From: Allacma fusca
Lineage: Eukaryota > Arthropoda > Collembola > Symphypleona > Sminthuridae
Direction: 5' to 3'
NCBI GenBank assembly: GCA_947179485.1
Contig: OX359245.1
Span: 62,855,067 to 62,919,066, forward strand
Length of the DNA stretch: 64,000 nucleotides
A program made the position numbers and the translations under genes. Below are positions 13,001 to 22,597 of the stretch, in pieces. A model generated the notes under the pieces. It was not told the origin of the DNA. It searched no databases and saw nothing but the letters and a program-made list of their open reading frames with translations. Position 1 is the stretch's first letter. The number at the start of each line of letters is the position of its first letter.

Positions 13001-13998
13001 TTCCTGTGGTCCGGTCGTAAATGACGGACTGCCTTGGGTAGGTTTTGTTCAAAAATGTGCTCAGGGATGATGGTGACGTCTGCTCCCGTGTCTAACTTGA
13101 AAATGATGGGGACATTTCCCACTATTATCTCTGTAGACCAATTGCTCTTGGGGTTATCTTCAGCCCGGGTGGCTTCTCCCAGAAACACGGAGTCTGTGTC
13201 GCTATCTTCCTGAACTTGTTGTATTTTTGATTTACTCTTGGGCTTGGCCTGGTCCTTGGCTGACTTGCAAACCTTGGCAAAATGTCCCATTTTACCGCAT
13301 GTATTGCACTTGGCTCCTTTGGCTCTGCAAGCGTCCTTTGAGTGTTGCTTCACGTCTCCACAATTAAAACATTTCCATGTTTTATTGTTGAATTTCCCTT
13401 TTGATTGGGAGTTTTTCTTGCCAAAAACTCGGTCCACATCCGTATTTCCTCCGGAAATGGTGGGTTGTTGCTTCTTGAATTTTTCGTGGGTCTTCACGTG
13501 GGCTACGGCTTCTTCCAGAGTCAATTTGTCCTTTGTCTGGAGCTGTAGTGATACGGTCTTGTCCAAGATACCGATGACGATACGGTCTCTAATTAACTCA
13601 TCGTGCAGGGACTGGAAATTACAAGTTTTTGCCAACTTGTGTAGGTCCGTGATGAACTGATCCACATTCTCCTCTGTCTGTTGTACTCGGGAATTGAACA
13701 TGAAGCGTTCAAAAACGACGTTCAGTTTCCCAATGAAATGGGCTCGGAAGGCTTCGCATACCTTGTCGTAATCCTTGGCATCCGTTTTGCTCAACTGGAA
13801 TGAGTCAAAAATCTCATAGGCGTTACCGCCCATATGGTAGAGTAATGAGCTAATCTTCCAGTTGTCATCAGTTTGCTTGGAAAGGGTCACGAACCCTTGG
13901 AAACGACGAATCCAGGTTGTCCACTGAGCTGGGGTGTCGTAGGAGAATCCCTCTGGAGGTCTGAGTGCGTCCGTTGGAGGTGCAGCCGGAGTAGCCAT
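10030..13998 (-). CDS. Gag-Pol polyprotein of Ty3/Gypsy retrotransposon, intact 1322 aa
   Basis: A single open frame encodes Gag and Pol without a frameshift. Domains in order: Gag core (about 1-190); two CCHC zinc knuckles (CFNCGDVKQHSKDAC and CNTCGKMGHFAKVC, about 210-244); aspartic protease KLDTGAD (about 301-307); reverse transcriptase with motif A FSKGDNRQGFHQI and catalytic box IHHTDDWLVW; RNase H with STDASSFGLGALL; integrase with an H-H-C-C zinc site (HAGHLGISKTRARAH...CPTC), then catalytic D in GMDLF, D in SDNGPQF and E in NGFIEV; and a proline-rich tail. The RT box is HTDD rather than the usual Y-I/V-DD; the degraded relative near 46580 has the same HTDD, so it is a family trait. 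The start at 13998 fits the leader and the absence of upstream ATGs in frame. Confidence 0.95.
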   Translation of the reverse strand: MATPAAPPTDALRPPEGFSYDTPAQWTTWIRRFQGFVTLSKQTDDNWKISSLLYHMGGNAYEIFDSFQLSKTDAKDYDKVCEAFRAHFIGKLNVVFERFMFNSRVQQTEENVDQFITDLHKLAKTCNFQSLHDELIRDRIVIGILDKTVSLQLQTKDKLTLEEAVAHVKTHEKFKKQQPTISGGNTDVDRVFGKKNSQSKGKFNNKTWKCFNCGDVKQHSKDACRAKGAKCNTCGKMGHFAKVCKSAKDQAKPKSKSKIQQVQEDSDTDSVFLGEATRAEDNPKSNWSTEIIVGNVPIIFKLDTGADVTIIPEHIFEQNLPKAVRHLRPDHRKFSAANGTNLSVTGRFKANLLYKDRATQADIYVASGLKQPLLGRNECLALQLIKLTVNSIDMVGAYTTVQPHTEFPKLFKGLGTMAQPYTIRLKDGAQPYAIAQPRKVAIPLLPKLKEELRKLEQQGVIRPIDEPTEWCAPIVVVKKPNGDIRLCKDFTKLNESIAREFHPMPVVTETIAKIHGAVIFSKGDNRQGFHQIKLSEESQKLTTFITPFGRYCCLRLPFGISSAPEHYQKRMSEALTGLPVIHHTDDWLVWGKNPEEHDRNLRLVLTRLQEKGITLNAEKCEFGVKQVKFLGHIISAKGISIDPKRLRAITNLPTPKDTSDVRSFVGFIMYIGQFIPNLSTILQPLYALLQKDVEFKWGPAEQTAHTTVVGLLTSAPVLAIYNPNFPTTISTDASSFGLGALLKQQQKDGTWKLVACASRTLSSAEKNYAQIEKECLGIVWASEKFQTFLTGLRFQVETDHKPLLAILKTKHLDELSPRLQRFRLRLMRYDFSIYHTAGKNLVGADFLSRHPLPTVGNQDFTMDCDAAISLFIDSLPATDAKLQEIKEAQQRDDTCKQLAEYSRSGWPPIKKLTEEFKLFHTHKDEISLQGDLLLRGNRLIIPKILQSEMLHRVHAGHLGISKTRARAHTSMWWPGISRDIQRLIKNCPTCIPHRQERKEPLMPSDFPHRPWSTIGMDLFHYEGKNYLIVSDYYSRYPEVVLLSSTTSEAIISHCKSIFARHGIPDIVRSDNGPQFQEAFKSFTIKWGFQHITSSPHYPQSNGFIEVIVKTIKDLLKKNPKDFQEALLEYRSTPLGNGYSPAQLLMGRRIKTSLPTTPKSLQPKAVNAKAVKDFETAKKLKGKNNFDKRHAVVTKPDLSIGQPVWVKDKQLWGTIQSPTKEPRSYNVHTPQGTYRRNTSQLYPMTTPVKKQEFVTPPEEPPSTPSPARTEIIPYSMTPSPFKQIKTPSPPKVKTFTLPGSSRSDPVTKTRSGRLVKKPDKYVA

Positions 13999-14110
13999 GA
14001 TGAAGGTGAGAAGAGAGACTGAAGTTTTGTGCCCACGGAGCGTATGTGGAAATCAGTATGTGTGTGTATACTGTAAAGTGTAAACTTGAAAGTGTAATTA
14101 ATAGCTGTGA

Positions 14111-14131
14111 GTTCGACCGTAGCTGCCACCA
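14111..14131 (-). other. Primer binding site candidate
   Basis: On the minus strand the sequence next to the 5' LTR begins TGGTGGCAGCTACGGTC. The initial TGG pairs with the CCA end of a tRNA, which is the expected position and form of a primer binding site. I could not assign the tRNA. Confidence 0.6.
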
Positions 14132-14501
14132 TGCATTAATATCTGTTTATGGTAGCGTGATAAATGAAATGTACGTAGATATTAACGACGATAATTGGAT
14201 AGGAAAGATTGTAGTTTATTCAGAAAGCCGAATGTGAAGAAGGAGAGAGAGAGAGTAAGAGTAGTGATAGTGAGTGAGACGCTACTGAAGTAGCATGAGG
14301 AAGGAATCCTTTATATACGGGCACGAGAGTGTGTCTCAGCCTGGCAAAGGTAACGGCTGCAGAAGGTTTAGGTTGGAACAGGATGATTCCAGTTCATACA
14401 GGTTCAGACAGGAATGAACAGGTTCATTCAGGTTAGGACAGGAATGAGCAGGTGTTGAGACGGGTGGAGAGTAACGGTACAATATACATAATATTCACAC
14501 A
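14132..14501 (-). repeat. 5' LTR of the young Gypsy element
   Basis: 370 bp, with no difference from 9587-9956 found by eye. On the minus strand it ends ...taatgca and is followed directly by TGGTGGCAGCTACGGTC. Confidence 0.95.
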
Positions 14502-15393
14502 CTATCAAATTGGGAGACAAGGAAATATACTTTAATCCCAAATTCCGTCTGATTCTCCAATCAAAATTAAGTAATCCTCACTACCAGCCGGAAATGCAAG
14601 CTCAAACAACTCATTAACTTTACTGTGACCCGAGATGGTCTCGAGGATCAGCTTCTAGCTGAAGTTTTCAAAGTAGAAAGACCAGACTTGGAAGCATTGA
14701 AGTTTAAGCTGACCCAACAACAAAATGAGTTCAAGATACTTCTCCTAAAACTCTAAGATTATTTACTATTCCGTCTCCAGTCTGCTGAAGGGGATTTCAT
14801 TGCAGATGACTCTGGTCCGAAATCTGGAAACAACGAAAAGAACGTCCAGTGGGGTGGAAGTGAAAGCCCGGGAGGCGGTCATCACTTCCAAGAATATTGA
14901 TTCCGCGAGGGAACTCTACCGACCAGTATCCTCTCGAGCCTGCCTTCTTTATTTCATTTTAAATGATTTAAATAAAATAAATCCCATTTATCAGTTCTCC
15001 CTCAAAGCATTCTCGACCGTGTTTCAGAACACGATTCGACTGGCCGTCCCCGCAAGTCAAGTGTCTCAAAGGGTAGAGAATCTAATTGACTCTATCAGTT
15101 ACTCCGTTTGGCTCTACACGACCCGGGGTCTCTTCGAAAGTGACAAACTTATCTTCACTGCTCAGATGGGCTTTCAAATACAGTTACAGCGGGAGTAGAT
15201 CCAGCCCCGGGACTTTCATTTCCTCATGAGATTCCCGACGACGCCGAATGTCCAAAGCCCAGTGGACTTCCTCACCAACTACAGCTGGTGAGCGGTCAAG
15301 TCCTTATCTTCGGTGGATGACTTCCGAGGGATTGATCGGGACATTGAGAGTGGGCCTAAGAAATGGAAATCCGTCGTGGATTCGGAATGTTCG
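14502..15393 (+). pseudogene. Axonemal dynein heavy chain pseudogene, downstream half
   Basis: The interrupted exon resumes after the right LTR with [20 protein letters not shown] and [15 protein letters not shown]. It shifts frame near 14602 to [19 protein letters not shown], then [20 protein letters not shown], a stop near 14755 and another shift near 14803. It continues through TLVRNLETTKRTSS, ARELYRPVSSRACLLYF, INPIYQFSLKAFSTVFQ and YTTRGLFESDKLIF (ORF 14800-15198). TAG at 15196-15198 and TGA in SW*AVKSLSS (about 15289) follow, then SVDDFRGIDRDIESGPKKWK. This is the segment of the dynein motor following AAA5, in the correct order after the upstream half. It stops at about 15393, where it runs into midasin-like sequence. 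Confidence 0.9.
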
Positions 15394-16012
15394 ATGCAAT
15401 TCAGATAGGTCAGTGGGTCCTCCTCAACGAAGTAAATTTAACAACCCTAGAAATGCTTCAGTGTCTCAGGCGTTTTAGAGTCCCAAGCACTGATACATTT
15501 GTGGGAGAAAGGAGATGAGGCTCCTATCAAGCGTAACAAAAACTTCCACTGATTTGCTGCCATTATTCCTTCCACAGACGTCGGTAAAACGGACCGTCCT
15601 TCGGGATTGCGGAATCGGTTGAAATTAGAATCGAAATTGTGTCAATTAAAGATTGTAAATGTACATGCATATTTTTACAGTACATTCCGTCTCCAAGTAT
15701 CCACCCAAACCTCTAAAGATACTGGTCGCATAGTGTCCGCTGGGAAGTTACCCATCCTTATTCAAGGTGAGACCTATTTTAATTTGCATGATTTTGTTTT
15801 GAATAGCAGGGGTTTCAACTCTAGTAGACGTAGGAATATTCACCGCATTGCCAGAGCCTTGTGCAATTGTTGCTCTGTTTAAATTTATATTTTAGGATGA
15901 CAGACTGTTTGAGTGGGTCAACGGTCCTCTGATGGAAGCGATGCAGCACGGTATTTTCCTTGGTGATCATTTGGCTGATGACACAGTACTAGAAAGAGTT
16001 AATTCAATTCTC
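15394..16012 (+). pseudogene. Midasin (MDN1/Rea1) pseudogene fragment fused to the dynein pseudogene
   Basis: Just after the dynein homology ends, another frame reads AIQIGQWVLLNEVNLTTLEM, then EKGDEAPIKRNKNF, an in-frame stop, and IPSTDVGKTDRPSGLRNR. This matches the midasin AAA Walker B and following region (WVLLDEINL ... MNPATDVGKxxLPPGLRNR). After a probable intron (acceptor tttttacag near 15681) come TSKDTGRIVSAGKLPILIQG and, near 15898, DDRLFEWVNGPLMEAM, LADDTVLERVNSIL, matching the next AAA module. Midasin is a dynein-related giant AAA+ ATPase of 60S ribosome assembly, but the match is to midasin and not to dynein. Stops and frame changes show it is dead. It is cut at 16013 by an inverted-repeat element. 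Confidence 0.8.
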
Positions 16013-16234
16013 AAAATCATCGCCACGAGATAATTTGAGGCTTCGCGTAGGGTGGCGTCAGCTACCGCCGTCAAAGTAGTTGATTTTGAGTTTTTTTCAA
16101 AATTTCAGCATATATTCCATGATATGCTAATTGATATGATTCCATATGATCAAAAATGATCTACGCATCAAGGCGCACCCGGCAGTAATTTTTTGGTTAA
16201 AATCGAACAGAGGGCATTTTCTCGTAAGGATTGT

Positions 16235-16615
16235 GCGATGTCCTTCAAACTCCACACTAGCTTCAAACTCCAAAATTTAAACCCCATCATAACTTACACA
16301 TCATAAATTCCTTCGGCCTCTAAAGTACTAACTTCCGAATTCTAACTTCTACCCAACTCCCGCAACCTACCTCCCTCCCAATTACAGGGAATTGACTAGT
16401 TTCCACCTTTTGAATCCTAACTCCCTCAAAACTCACAAGTACTACCGCCCTCCACGGATTTGGGAGTTAGGATTTTGGAGGGAGGATTTCGGAGTTAGGA
16501 TTTCGGATTCAGGATTTGGGAGTTAGGATTTTGGATTCAGGATGTGGGAGTTAGGTTTTACGGTGGAAGTTAGGAGATGTAATTAGGGAGTTAGATTTTA
16601 GGGTCTCCCTATTCC
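16235..16615. repeat. Foldback region of cctaactcc / ggagttagg words
   Basis: From 16235 to 16440 the plus strand is rich in aactcc and cctaactcc; from 16455 to 16615 it is rich in ggagttagg. The two arms would form a long imperfect hairpin. This fits a foldback-type MITE, but I find no clear target duplication. Confidence 0.6.
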
Positions 16616-17718
16616 GACTAAGTTCTAAAGTGAAAAGTTCTTATGTCGTACAACCAAAAACTACAACCCCAAGTGATGGTAACAGTCAACATAAATAGGG
16701 CATCGTTGGGCAAGGGATCGAGACATGGATAGTTTCGGTATCAATTTTTTGTTCCAATGTTATTTCGGGACGGTGTGGGGACGCACATTTATTCGCGAGG
16801 ATTTCGGGACAGAAATGAATTATCTGCGGGACAAAAGATTATTCCTATTAGAAGCCCCAAGAATAAACATGTACATATACAATTCGTATTATACTTTCGT
16901 GACCATAAGTACACTTATGGTGCACCTTTTGGGACCTTGAACGTCCAGGGCTCATTCAGAATCCAAATGCTTTGCCTGGAGTATCGTGTGACGTTCAGAC
17001 TTATACTTTTCGTGAATTAACTGGCTTTTATTTTTTTCTAAATGATATTATTACCACAATTCGTGGATCTTATAGGGTAGTATTTACTTGTACAATTAGT
17101 ATATTTATATCAAAGTTTATAACAAATATTTTTCTGTTAAAAATGGTTGAAATCATTATGTACTGTGTCGTAAGGCAAATACTACTGTGGTATCAGTGAA
17201 ATAAATTATTTCTTTCTCTCTTGTAAGCCCAAGAGTTTTTTTCAATTAGAAAAAGTTGTATGTAGTTGATATTCATTTTAGTTACCCATGCGAGGAGATT
17301 GAGCACAGTTTAAAACCTAGAGGTAGTATATGGTATTGTAGCATTTGGAGTTCTAAGCATCTTCATAGACTAAGATTATTACCCAAATTGGCTAACAAGT
17401 AACACATGCCATATTCCAGTGGCTGAACGAATAGCAAGTAAGAAACTCTGTAGCATTTCATTCAATGAATTTTGTTTCTTATTTCCCCGAATGTGCAACC
17501 ATTTTAAAATTTTATCAGAATAAATGTCGGAGGGTTTTAATGCGAATGCATTAAGCCAAGGGTACATTGCTATCAAAATTTAACATTACCTTTAATTTAT
17601 TAAGGAGACGACGCATTAAAGTATTATAACATTATGCACATTATTCTAATTCGATTACAAAATATTAATGAAAATTATGTAATGGAAAGGATCAATGGTT
17701 TCATTTTAAGCAGTACAT

Positions 17719-18967
17719 TCATGTCTTCAATCCCTTACCCACCGCCGCACCCTGCCTATCCACACATTGCTGGAATTTTTCGGCTGCTTTTAAGCATGAT
17801 CGTCGAATTTCGCCAAGGTTTATTGCCCGGAACTCCACACGGATAGCCTGTTTTAACTCGGTTAATGTCTTGGGCTCTCGTCTCTTAACTCGCGCTTGAA
17901 TTGTTCCCCAAAGGTAGTAATCGGGTGGTGTCAAATCCGGAGAATTGGTTGGCCAGTCAATCTCCGAAGTCCTCCCTATGACCCTGCCTCCAAAAGCCTC
18001 GTTTATGTATTCCATAACGGGGGGAGTGTGGTGAGGGGTAGCCCCGTCATGTTGAAAATACAAGCTGTTCAGGACTCCCCGCTCAGCCAGCTCTGGCACG
18101 ACTTTAGTTCTTAACATATTCAGGTACGCTGCTCCTGTTATGCTTCCTTCTATGAAGATAGGCGTAAGAATTCCACCTGCCCAGACACCAGCCCAGACCA
18201 TCACTCCGACCTTTTTTCTTTTGTCGCGAACAACCTCCCGATGAGGATTATCCTTCCACCATTCTACATCGTTCCTGCTGTTAGTCGCCCCGTGTAGTTG
18301 AAACACTTTCTCATCCGTAAATAATATGTGTGGCAGGAATTCAGCCTTAGTAAAGAAAGCTAGCATTATTTTACAAGTCATCAACAAATCATTCGAAAAT
18401 GAAAAATCTGTGATATAATAAATTTACATCTCCTGCTATGCGGTCGATCATTTCTCGACAAAACGCTACACGTCTGATACGTTCAGCGGGAGTCAGCTCT
18501 GCATGCACAGGGATAGCCCTCTTTGGGCCATAACCTTCTTTTTTCATCATTCGCATGCAAGATGACCTGGAAATGGGCATTGCAGCAGCTAGATTCCTAG
18601 TCGAAATTTTTCGATTTCGTCGAACCTTAGACACGATCTTCCGGAGATTCCCAGGTGTTTGAGCTGTCCGGGTTCTACCCGGTGGTCGTTTGTTCAAAAT
18701 TGAACCTCCCTCTACCCACTTGGTATCTAAATTTACCAATGTCCACCGACTTGGACAGCGTTCGGGGCCGTAATTATCGCGATACCAAGCCTGGGTACTT
18801 AATACTGCTTGTCTGATATTCAGCCCGTCTCGCTTGAAGTATCTAAACTCTTCAACCATACGACGTTTTGCTTCTGTAGAATACCTACAGTTGTTAGCTG
18901 CCATTTTGAAAAAAGCGAAGTGATCGTTTGAATTGCTGAGGGGAATTACTGTGTGTAGATGCCACAT
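17719..18967 (-). CDS. Mariner/Tc1-type transposase, DD41D spacing, probable 82-bp intron
   Basis: Two minus-strand frames (18967-18389 and 18387-17719) look frameshifted, but a GT-AG intron from 18427 to 18346 (gtaaattt ... ctttactaag) joins them exactly: exon 1 is 540 nt, exon 2 is 627 nt, phase 0, total 389 codons including the stop. Across the junction it reads IAGD|AEFLPHILFTDEKVF, removing sequence with no counterpart in the family. The likely start is the second ATG (MAANNCRYS) at about 18904. N-terminal helix-turn-helix motifs include PPGRTRTAQTPGNLRKIV. Catalytic acids are in LFTDEK, FQHDGATPHH and LTPPDYYLW. There are 41 residues between the last two aspartates, so it is DD41D rather than the DD34D of classical mariner; rosa-like elements have this spacing. 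I could not find its terminal repeats. Confidence 0.85.
18346..18427 (-). other. Probable 82-bp intron within the transposase gene
   Basis: On the minus strand it has donor gtaaattt and acceptor tttactaag, with a pyrimidine-rich stretch before the acceptor. It contains an in-frame stop that would end translation if it were retained. Confidence 0.7.
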
Positions 18968-19382
18968 TTATGTAAGATTGCAGCTGTATTTAGTGGTGCT
19001 TTAATTTTATTAACGCATTTAATCCATTTATGGTAAAACTGTTTAAAAACTAATATTATTTTGCAGATTCGATGTATTTTTTACTCAGATTAATACAAAC
19101 ATGAACAATAAACTAAGGCAACCAATTGTTTTATGCGCATTTTCAATCCAAACAAAAAAGTGTTTCAACATTACAAAGTGTGTGGAATTAGTATTTTACG
19201 CAGGAATTATACAGTGTATCAAAAATGTGTAGTAGCTGGAAAATTGTCCACCCAAGTTAGAAATGCATGTAATTATAGTGCACCAAAATTTAGAATGCAT
19301 GGAGTTATACAGTATATTAAAATGATAAATGCATGAAATATACGGAGTATCAAAACGAAAAAGTGTAGAAGTCAAATAATCT

Positions 19383-20445
19383 GGGGTCAAACCAAAAATT
19401 CCAGCCTTTTAGCTAACAATTCGAATGATTTTTTTGGACCAAAACCTGTATAGCAGTGATATTGACCTGAGGTCAGAGTTGGGTCATCGTGTCACCAACT
19501 GGAACCAAACTTGACAGGCAATTCGTCTGGGCTTAAAACAAAAATTCTAGCCTATTAGTGGGCAATTCGAATGATTTTAGGTACCAAATCCAGTATACCG
19601 GTGATATTGACCTCAGAGGTCACAACTAGGTCATCGTGTCACCAACTAGAACCAACTTGACAGGCAATTCGTCTGGGCTTAAAACAAAAATTCTAGCCTA
19701 TTGGCGGGCAATTCGAATGATTTTTTGGAACCAAATCTGGTATAGCGGTGTTGTTGACCTCAGAGGTCACAACTGGGTCATCGTGTCACCCACTGGAACC
19801 AAGCTTGCCAGGCAACACAATTGGCTTAAAACAAAAATTCTAGCCTACTAGCCGATAATTCAAATCATTTTTGGGGAACAAATCCGGTATAGCGGTGATA
19901 TTGACCTCAGAGGTCACAGCTGGGTTATCGTGTAACAAACTGGAACCGAACTTGGCAGGCGATTCATCTGATCCTAAAACAAAAATTCTAGCCTATTGTC
20001 ACTGAATTCGAAGGATTTTTAGTGACCAAATCCGGTATAGCGGTAATATTGACCTGAGATCACAACTGGGTCATCGTGTAACAAACTGGAACCAAACTTG
20101 ACAGGCAATTCGTCTGGGCTTAAAACAAAAATTCTAGCCTATTAGTGGGCAATTCGAATGATTTTATGGACCAAATCCGGTAAAGCGGTGATATTGACCT
20201 CAGAGGTCACAGCTGGATCATCGTGTCACAAACTGTAACCAAACTTGCCAGGCACCAATGTTTAGCTTAAAACAAAAATTCTAGCCAATTAGCGTGCAAT
20301 TCGAATGATTTGTTGGGACCAAATCCGGTATAGCGGTGTTGTTGACCTCAGAGGTCACAACTGGGTCATCGTGTCACCAACTGGAACCAAGCTTGACTGG
20401 GCTTAAAACAAAAATTCTAGTCTATTAGTGGGCAATTAGAACCAA
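19383..20445 (+). repeat. ~146-bp minisatellite, about seven copies
   Basis: The phrase gggcttaaaacaaaaattct recurs near 19530, 19675, 19820, 20115, 20262 and 20400. Each copy also carries gatattgacctcagaggtca and gggtcatcgtgtcacc. Spacing is about 143-150 bp. Copies differ by point changes and small gaps. The array lies inside the 16013-21983 element. Confidence 0.9.
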
Positions 20446-21253
20446 ACTCGGCACACGTTTGATATTTGTCCTATGAAAGCCCTAGTTCAAATCTGGGCCG
20501 GTTTCATGACCGTTTGGATTATGAATTTGGTATCGACGATCTTTGACCTCTTGAGGTCAGCATCTTGGAATTTTGTAGTCATATTTTGGTGATTTTTTTG
20601 CACGTTATTTTATTTTTATTCTTGCAATTTTTGAAGTTACATTGCGAATTTTCACTGCTTTAATTTTTTGGTACCCCATGAGCCCCCGATCATTTTTATC
20701 CGGGATATCTCCGAAACCCGTCGTCAATTTTATTGGGGCAAATATTAAATATGATCTAGTTATCGAAGCGCATCCTGCAGTAATTTCCGCAGGGCATTTT
20801 CAAACTGTGTACCGTTGGTACTGGAACCGTATTAATTTTGTGAAAAACCTAACCTAGGAGTTTATATTCGAGCAGGGCTTTATACTAGTAAGTATATAGA
20901 ATGTATATGTTCATGACAGAGAATGTTAGACTAAGGAGGCAGTTTAGTATTTTACGAGAATGCTTTTACTGATTCGCATAAATTAGAATTTTCAACTTTT
21001 GAAAAAAATTGTTTTCGTAAATAGCGCAAAGCGTATACGTATCTATAGAAATGCACTTATACTCACTCTCCCGTGAAAAAAGATTTGAGAATAGCTTCTA
21101 CACCATTTGACTAAATCTGAGTATTATGGGCTTAAAGTCAATGATAGAATTTCTGCAACGTCCAATGCTGAAGGTTATACATCGTTACCATGTATAGACA
21201 ACGAGATCTGAAGCTGTTTACACCGTGCGTCTGCGAAATTGCTTATCCTAATA

Positions 21254-21477
21254 CAGTCAAACCTCTTTATAGTCGCATCGCAGGGGACCGTATATAAAAG
21301 TTGACTATAGAGAACGTTGACTACTGAGTATAGTCAACTATATTTATCTATCATTATTTATTTATCTTTAACTATAGTTAACATAACAATATACGGAAGA
21401 ATCGCTGGGACCCAATTATTTTATGACTATAGAGAGAAGTTGCTTATAGCGGTAATGACTATAAAGAGGTTTGACTG
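21254..21477. mobile_element. Pogo/Tigger-like MITE, 224 bp, TA duplication
   Basis: Left end CAGTCAAACCTCTTTATAGT; right end is its reverse complement. Both sides are flanked by TA (21252-21253 and 21478-21479). CAGTCAAACCTC-type ends with a TA target are typical of pogo/Tigger elements. The interior repeats gttgactatag words. Non-autonomous. Confidence 0.85.
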
Positions 21478-21983
21478 TACATTGCAAGTTTTTTAAAGGT
21501 ATAGTTCCACTACAACTTCGATAAAAATTTGCACATATGTCAAAAATGTACTGAGAGATTGGGCGCGTATGTAGGTGGCCATTTTTTCAAAATTGGCCAT
21601 AATTTGATCATCATATTGGGCAAGAACCAAGTTCTAAGTTCCATGTTAAATTCAAAGGAAAAATTTGCCTGAAAGTAAGCATGGCTTCGTAATTGGTTGA
21701 AATCAGCTGGATATAGGTTTTGAGACAAAAATTATTGCAATTTTATAGTCATTGACTATTGACTCATTTGACTTAGAAGTCAAATGAGAGTTATCCCTGC
21801 AAGTACTGAATCGATTTCCATGAAATTTTTTGTGAATATTGCTTATGTGGTTGAAATTGGCCCGATAGTTTTTTTGGAATATATGCTGAAATTTTGAAAA
21901 CAACTCAAAATTCATCCTACTTTGACGGCGGTAGCTGACGCCACCCTACGCGAAGCCTCAAATTATCTCGTGGCGATGATTTT

Positions 21984-22577
21984 TCCTTCAGAGTCTTGTC
22001 CCTTTTATCACAGTGCCCGAATCTCACCAGGTGCTATATATCTGAACATGGTAAGCACTGCCCCACTTCCCGACACCATGTAGACTCATTGTCAGTTGCT
22101 CTAGCAGGCAGCTATACTGATTCATGTATGAGCTCCTTCCGCTTGCAGCGAAGTTGATCGAAGAGCTTGTTAAGCTCGTATTATTTATGTACATGTTACA
22201 GAACGTGGAGCTATAGCGGCTTGAGAGTGGCTCACGCCTCACGGCTTAGAATTCCCAACTATAGCTCCCGAAAAAAAACAATTCAATGAGAGCTTCCTTT
22301 CCTGCCGAAGTGAGGGGAGTTCAAAAATTCCCTTGATGGCGTTCTCAGCATTGCGTTTTAGTTTCGGTGAGAAGTCAACTTTTGTTATTTTTATGTAATT
22401 TCCATTGACATTGCTTTTACATAATTGTATTTTAAGGTATTTTTTAGCATTCTTCAGTTCATATGTCATTGCATTTTTAATGTTTGTGTAAGCATGTGGT
22501 AGCTATCTTTTACGTCTGTTCAATACATTATAAATTAATATTATTCGTAATAGCATGTAATAATTGCTCCGTTTCAG
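21984..22577. other. No supported gene
   Basis: The bases just right of the 6-kb element (ccttcagagtc...) could be the continuation of the midasin fragment, but the match is too weak to call. The rest shows no motif. Confidence 0.3.
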
Positions 22578-22597
22578 GAACCAAGTCCTGATCAAAA

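Larger units (their letters stand above)
9587..14501 (-). mobile_element. Young full-length Ty3/Gypsy LTR retrotransposon inserted in a dynein exon
   Basis: The element is 4915 bp, bounded by two 370-bp LTRs that I found identical base for base on visual comparison. It is flanked by a perfect 5-bp duplication. It reads on the minus strand: 5' LTR 14132-14501, leader, one gag-pol frame 13998-10030, a purine tract (aaaaagagagga as read on the minus strand, 9957-9968) and the 3' LTR 9587-9956. LTRs begin TG and end CA. Identical LTRs and an unbroken polyprotein indicate a recent, possibly still competent insertion. A degraded relative lies at 44935-48370. Confidence 0.95.
16013..21983. mobile_element. 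~6-kb composite element bounded by ~105-bp terminal inverted repeats
   Basis: The sequence starting AAAATCATCGCCACGAGATA at 16013 recurs as its reverse complement ending at 21983. Similarity runs about 105 bp through gtagggtggcgtcagctacc and caaaatttcagcatatattcc. The interior holds a foldback region, a DD41D mariner-type gene, a minisatellite and a pogo-like MITE. I see no transposase that clearly belongs to the outer ends, and no convincing duplication (at most TC). Internal segments near 16160 and 20765 share gcgca-c-c-gcagtaattt and agggcattttc in direct orientation. Confidence 0.7.

Noticed and set aside
10361..13660. Plus-strand frames of 75-140 codons inside the Gypsy element
   Set aside because: They are antisense shadows of gag-pol.
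15607..15882. 91-codon frame as a separate gene
   Set aside because: Its middle matches midasin and its end runs into intron-like sequence.
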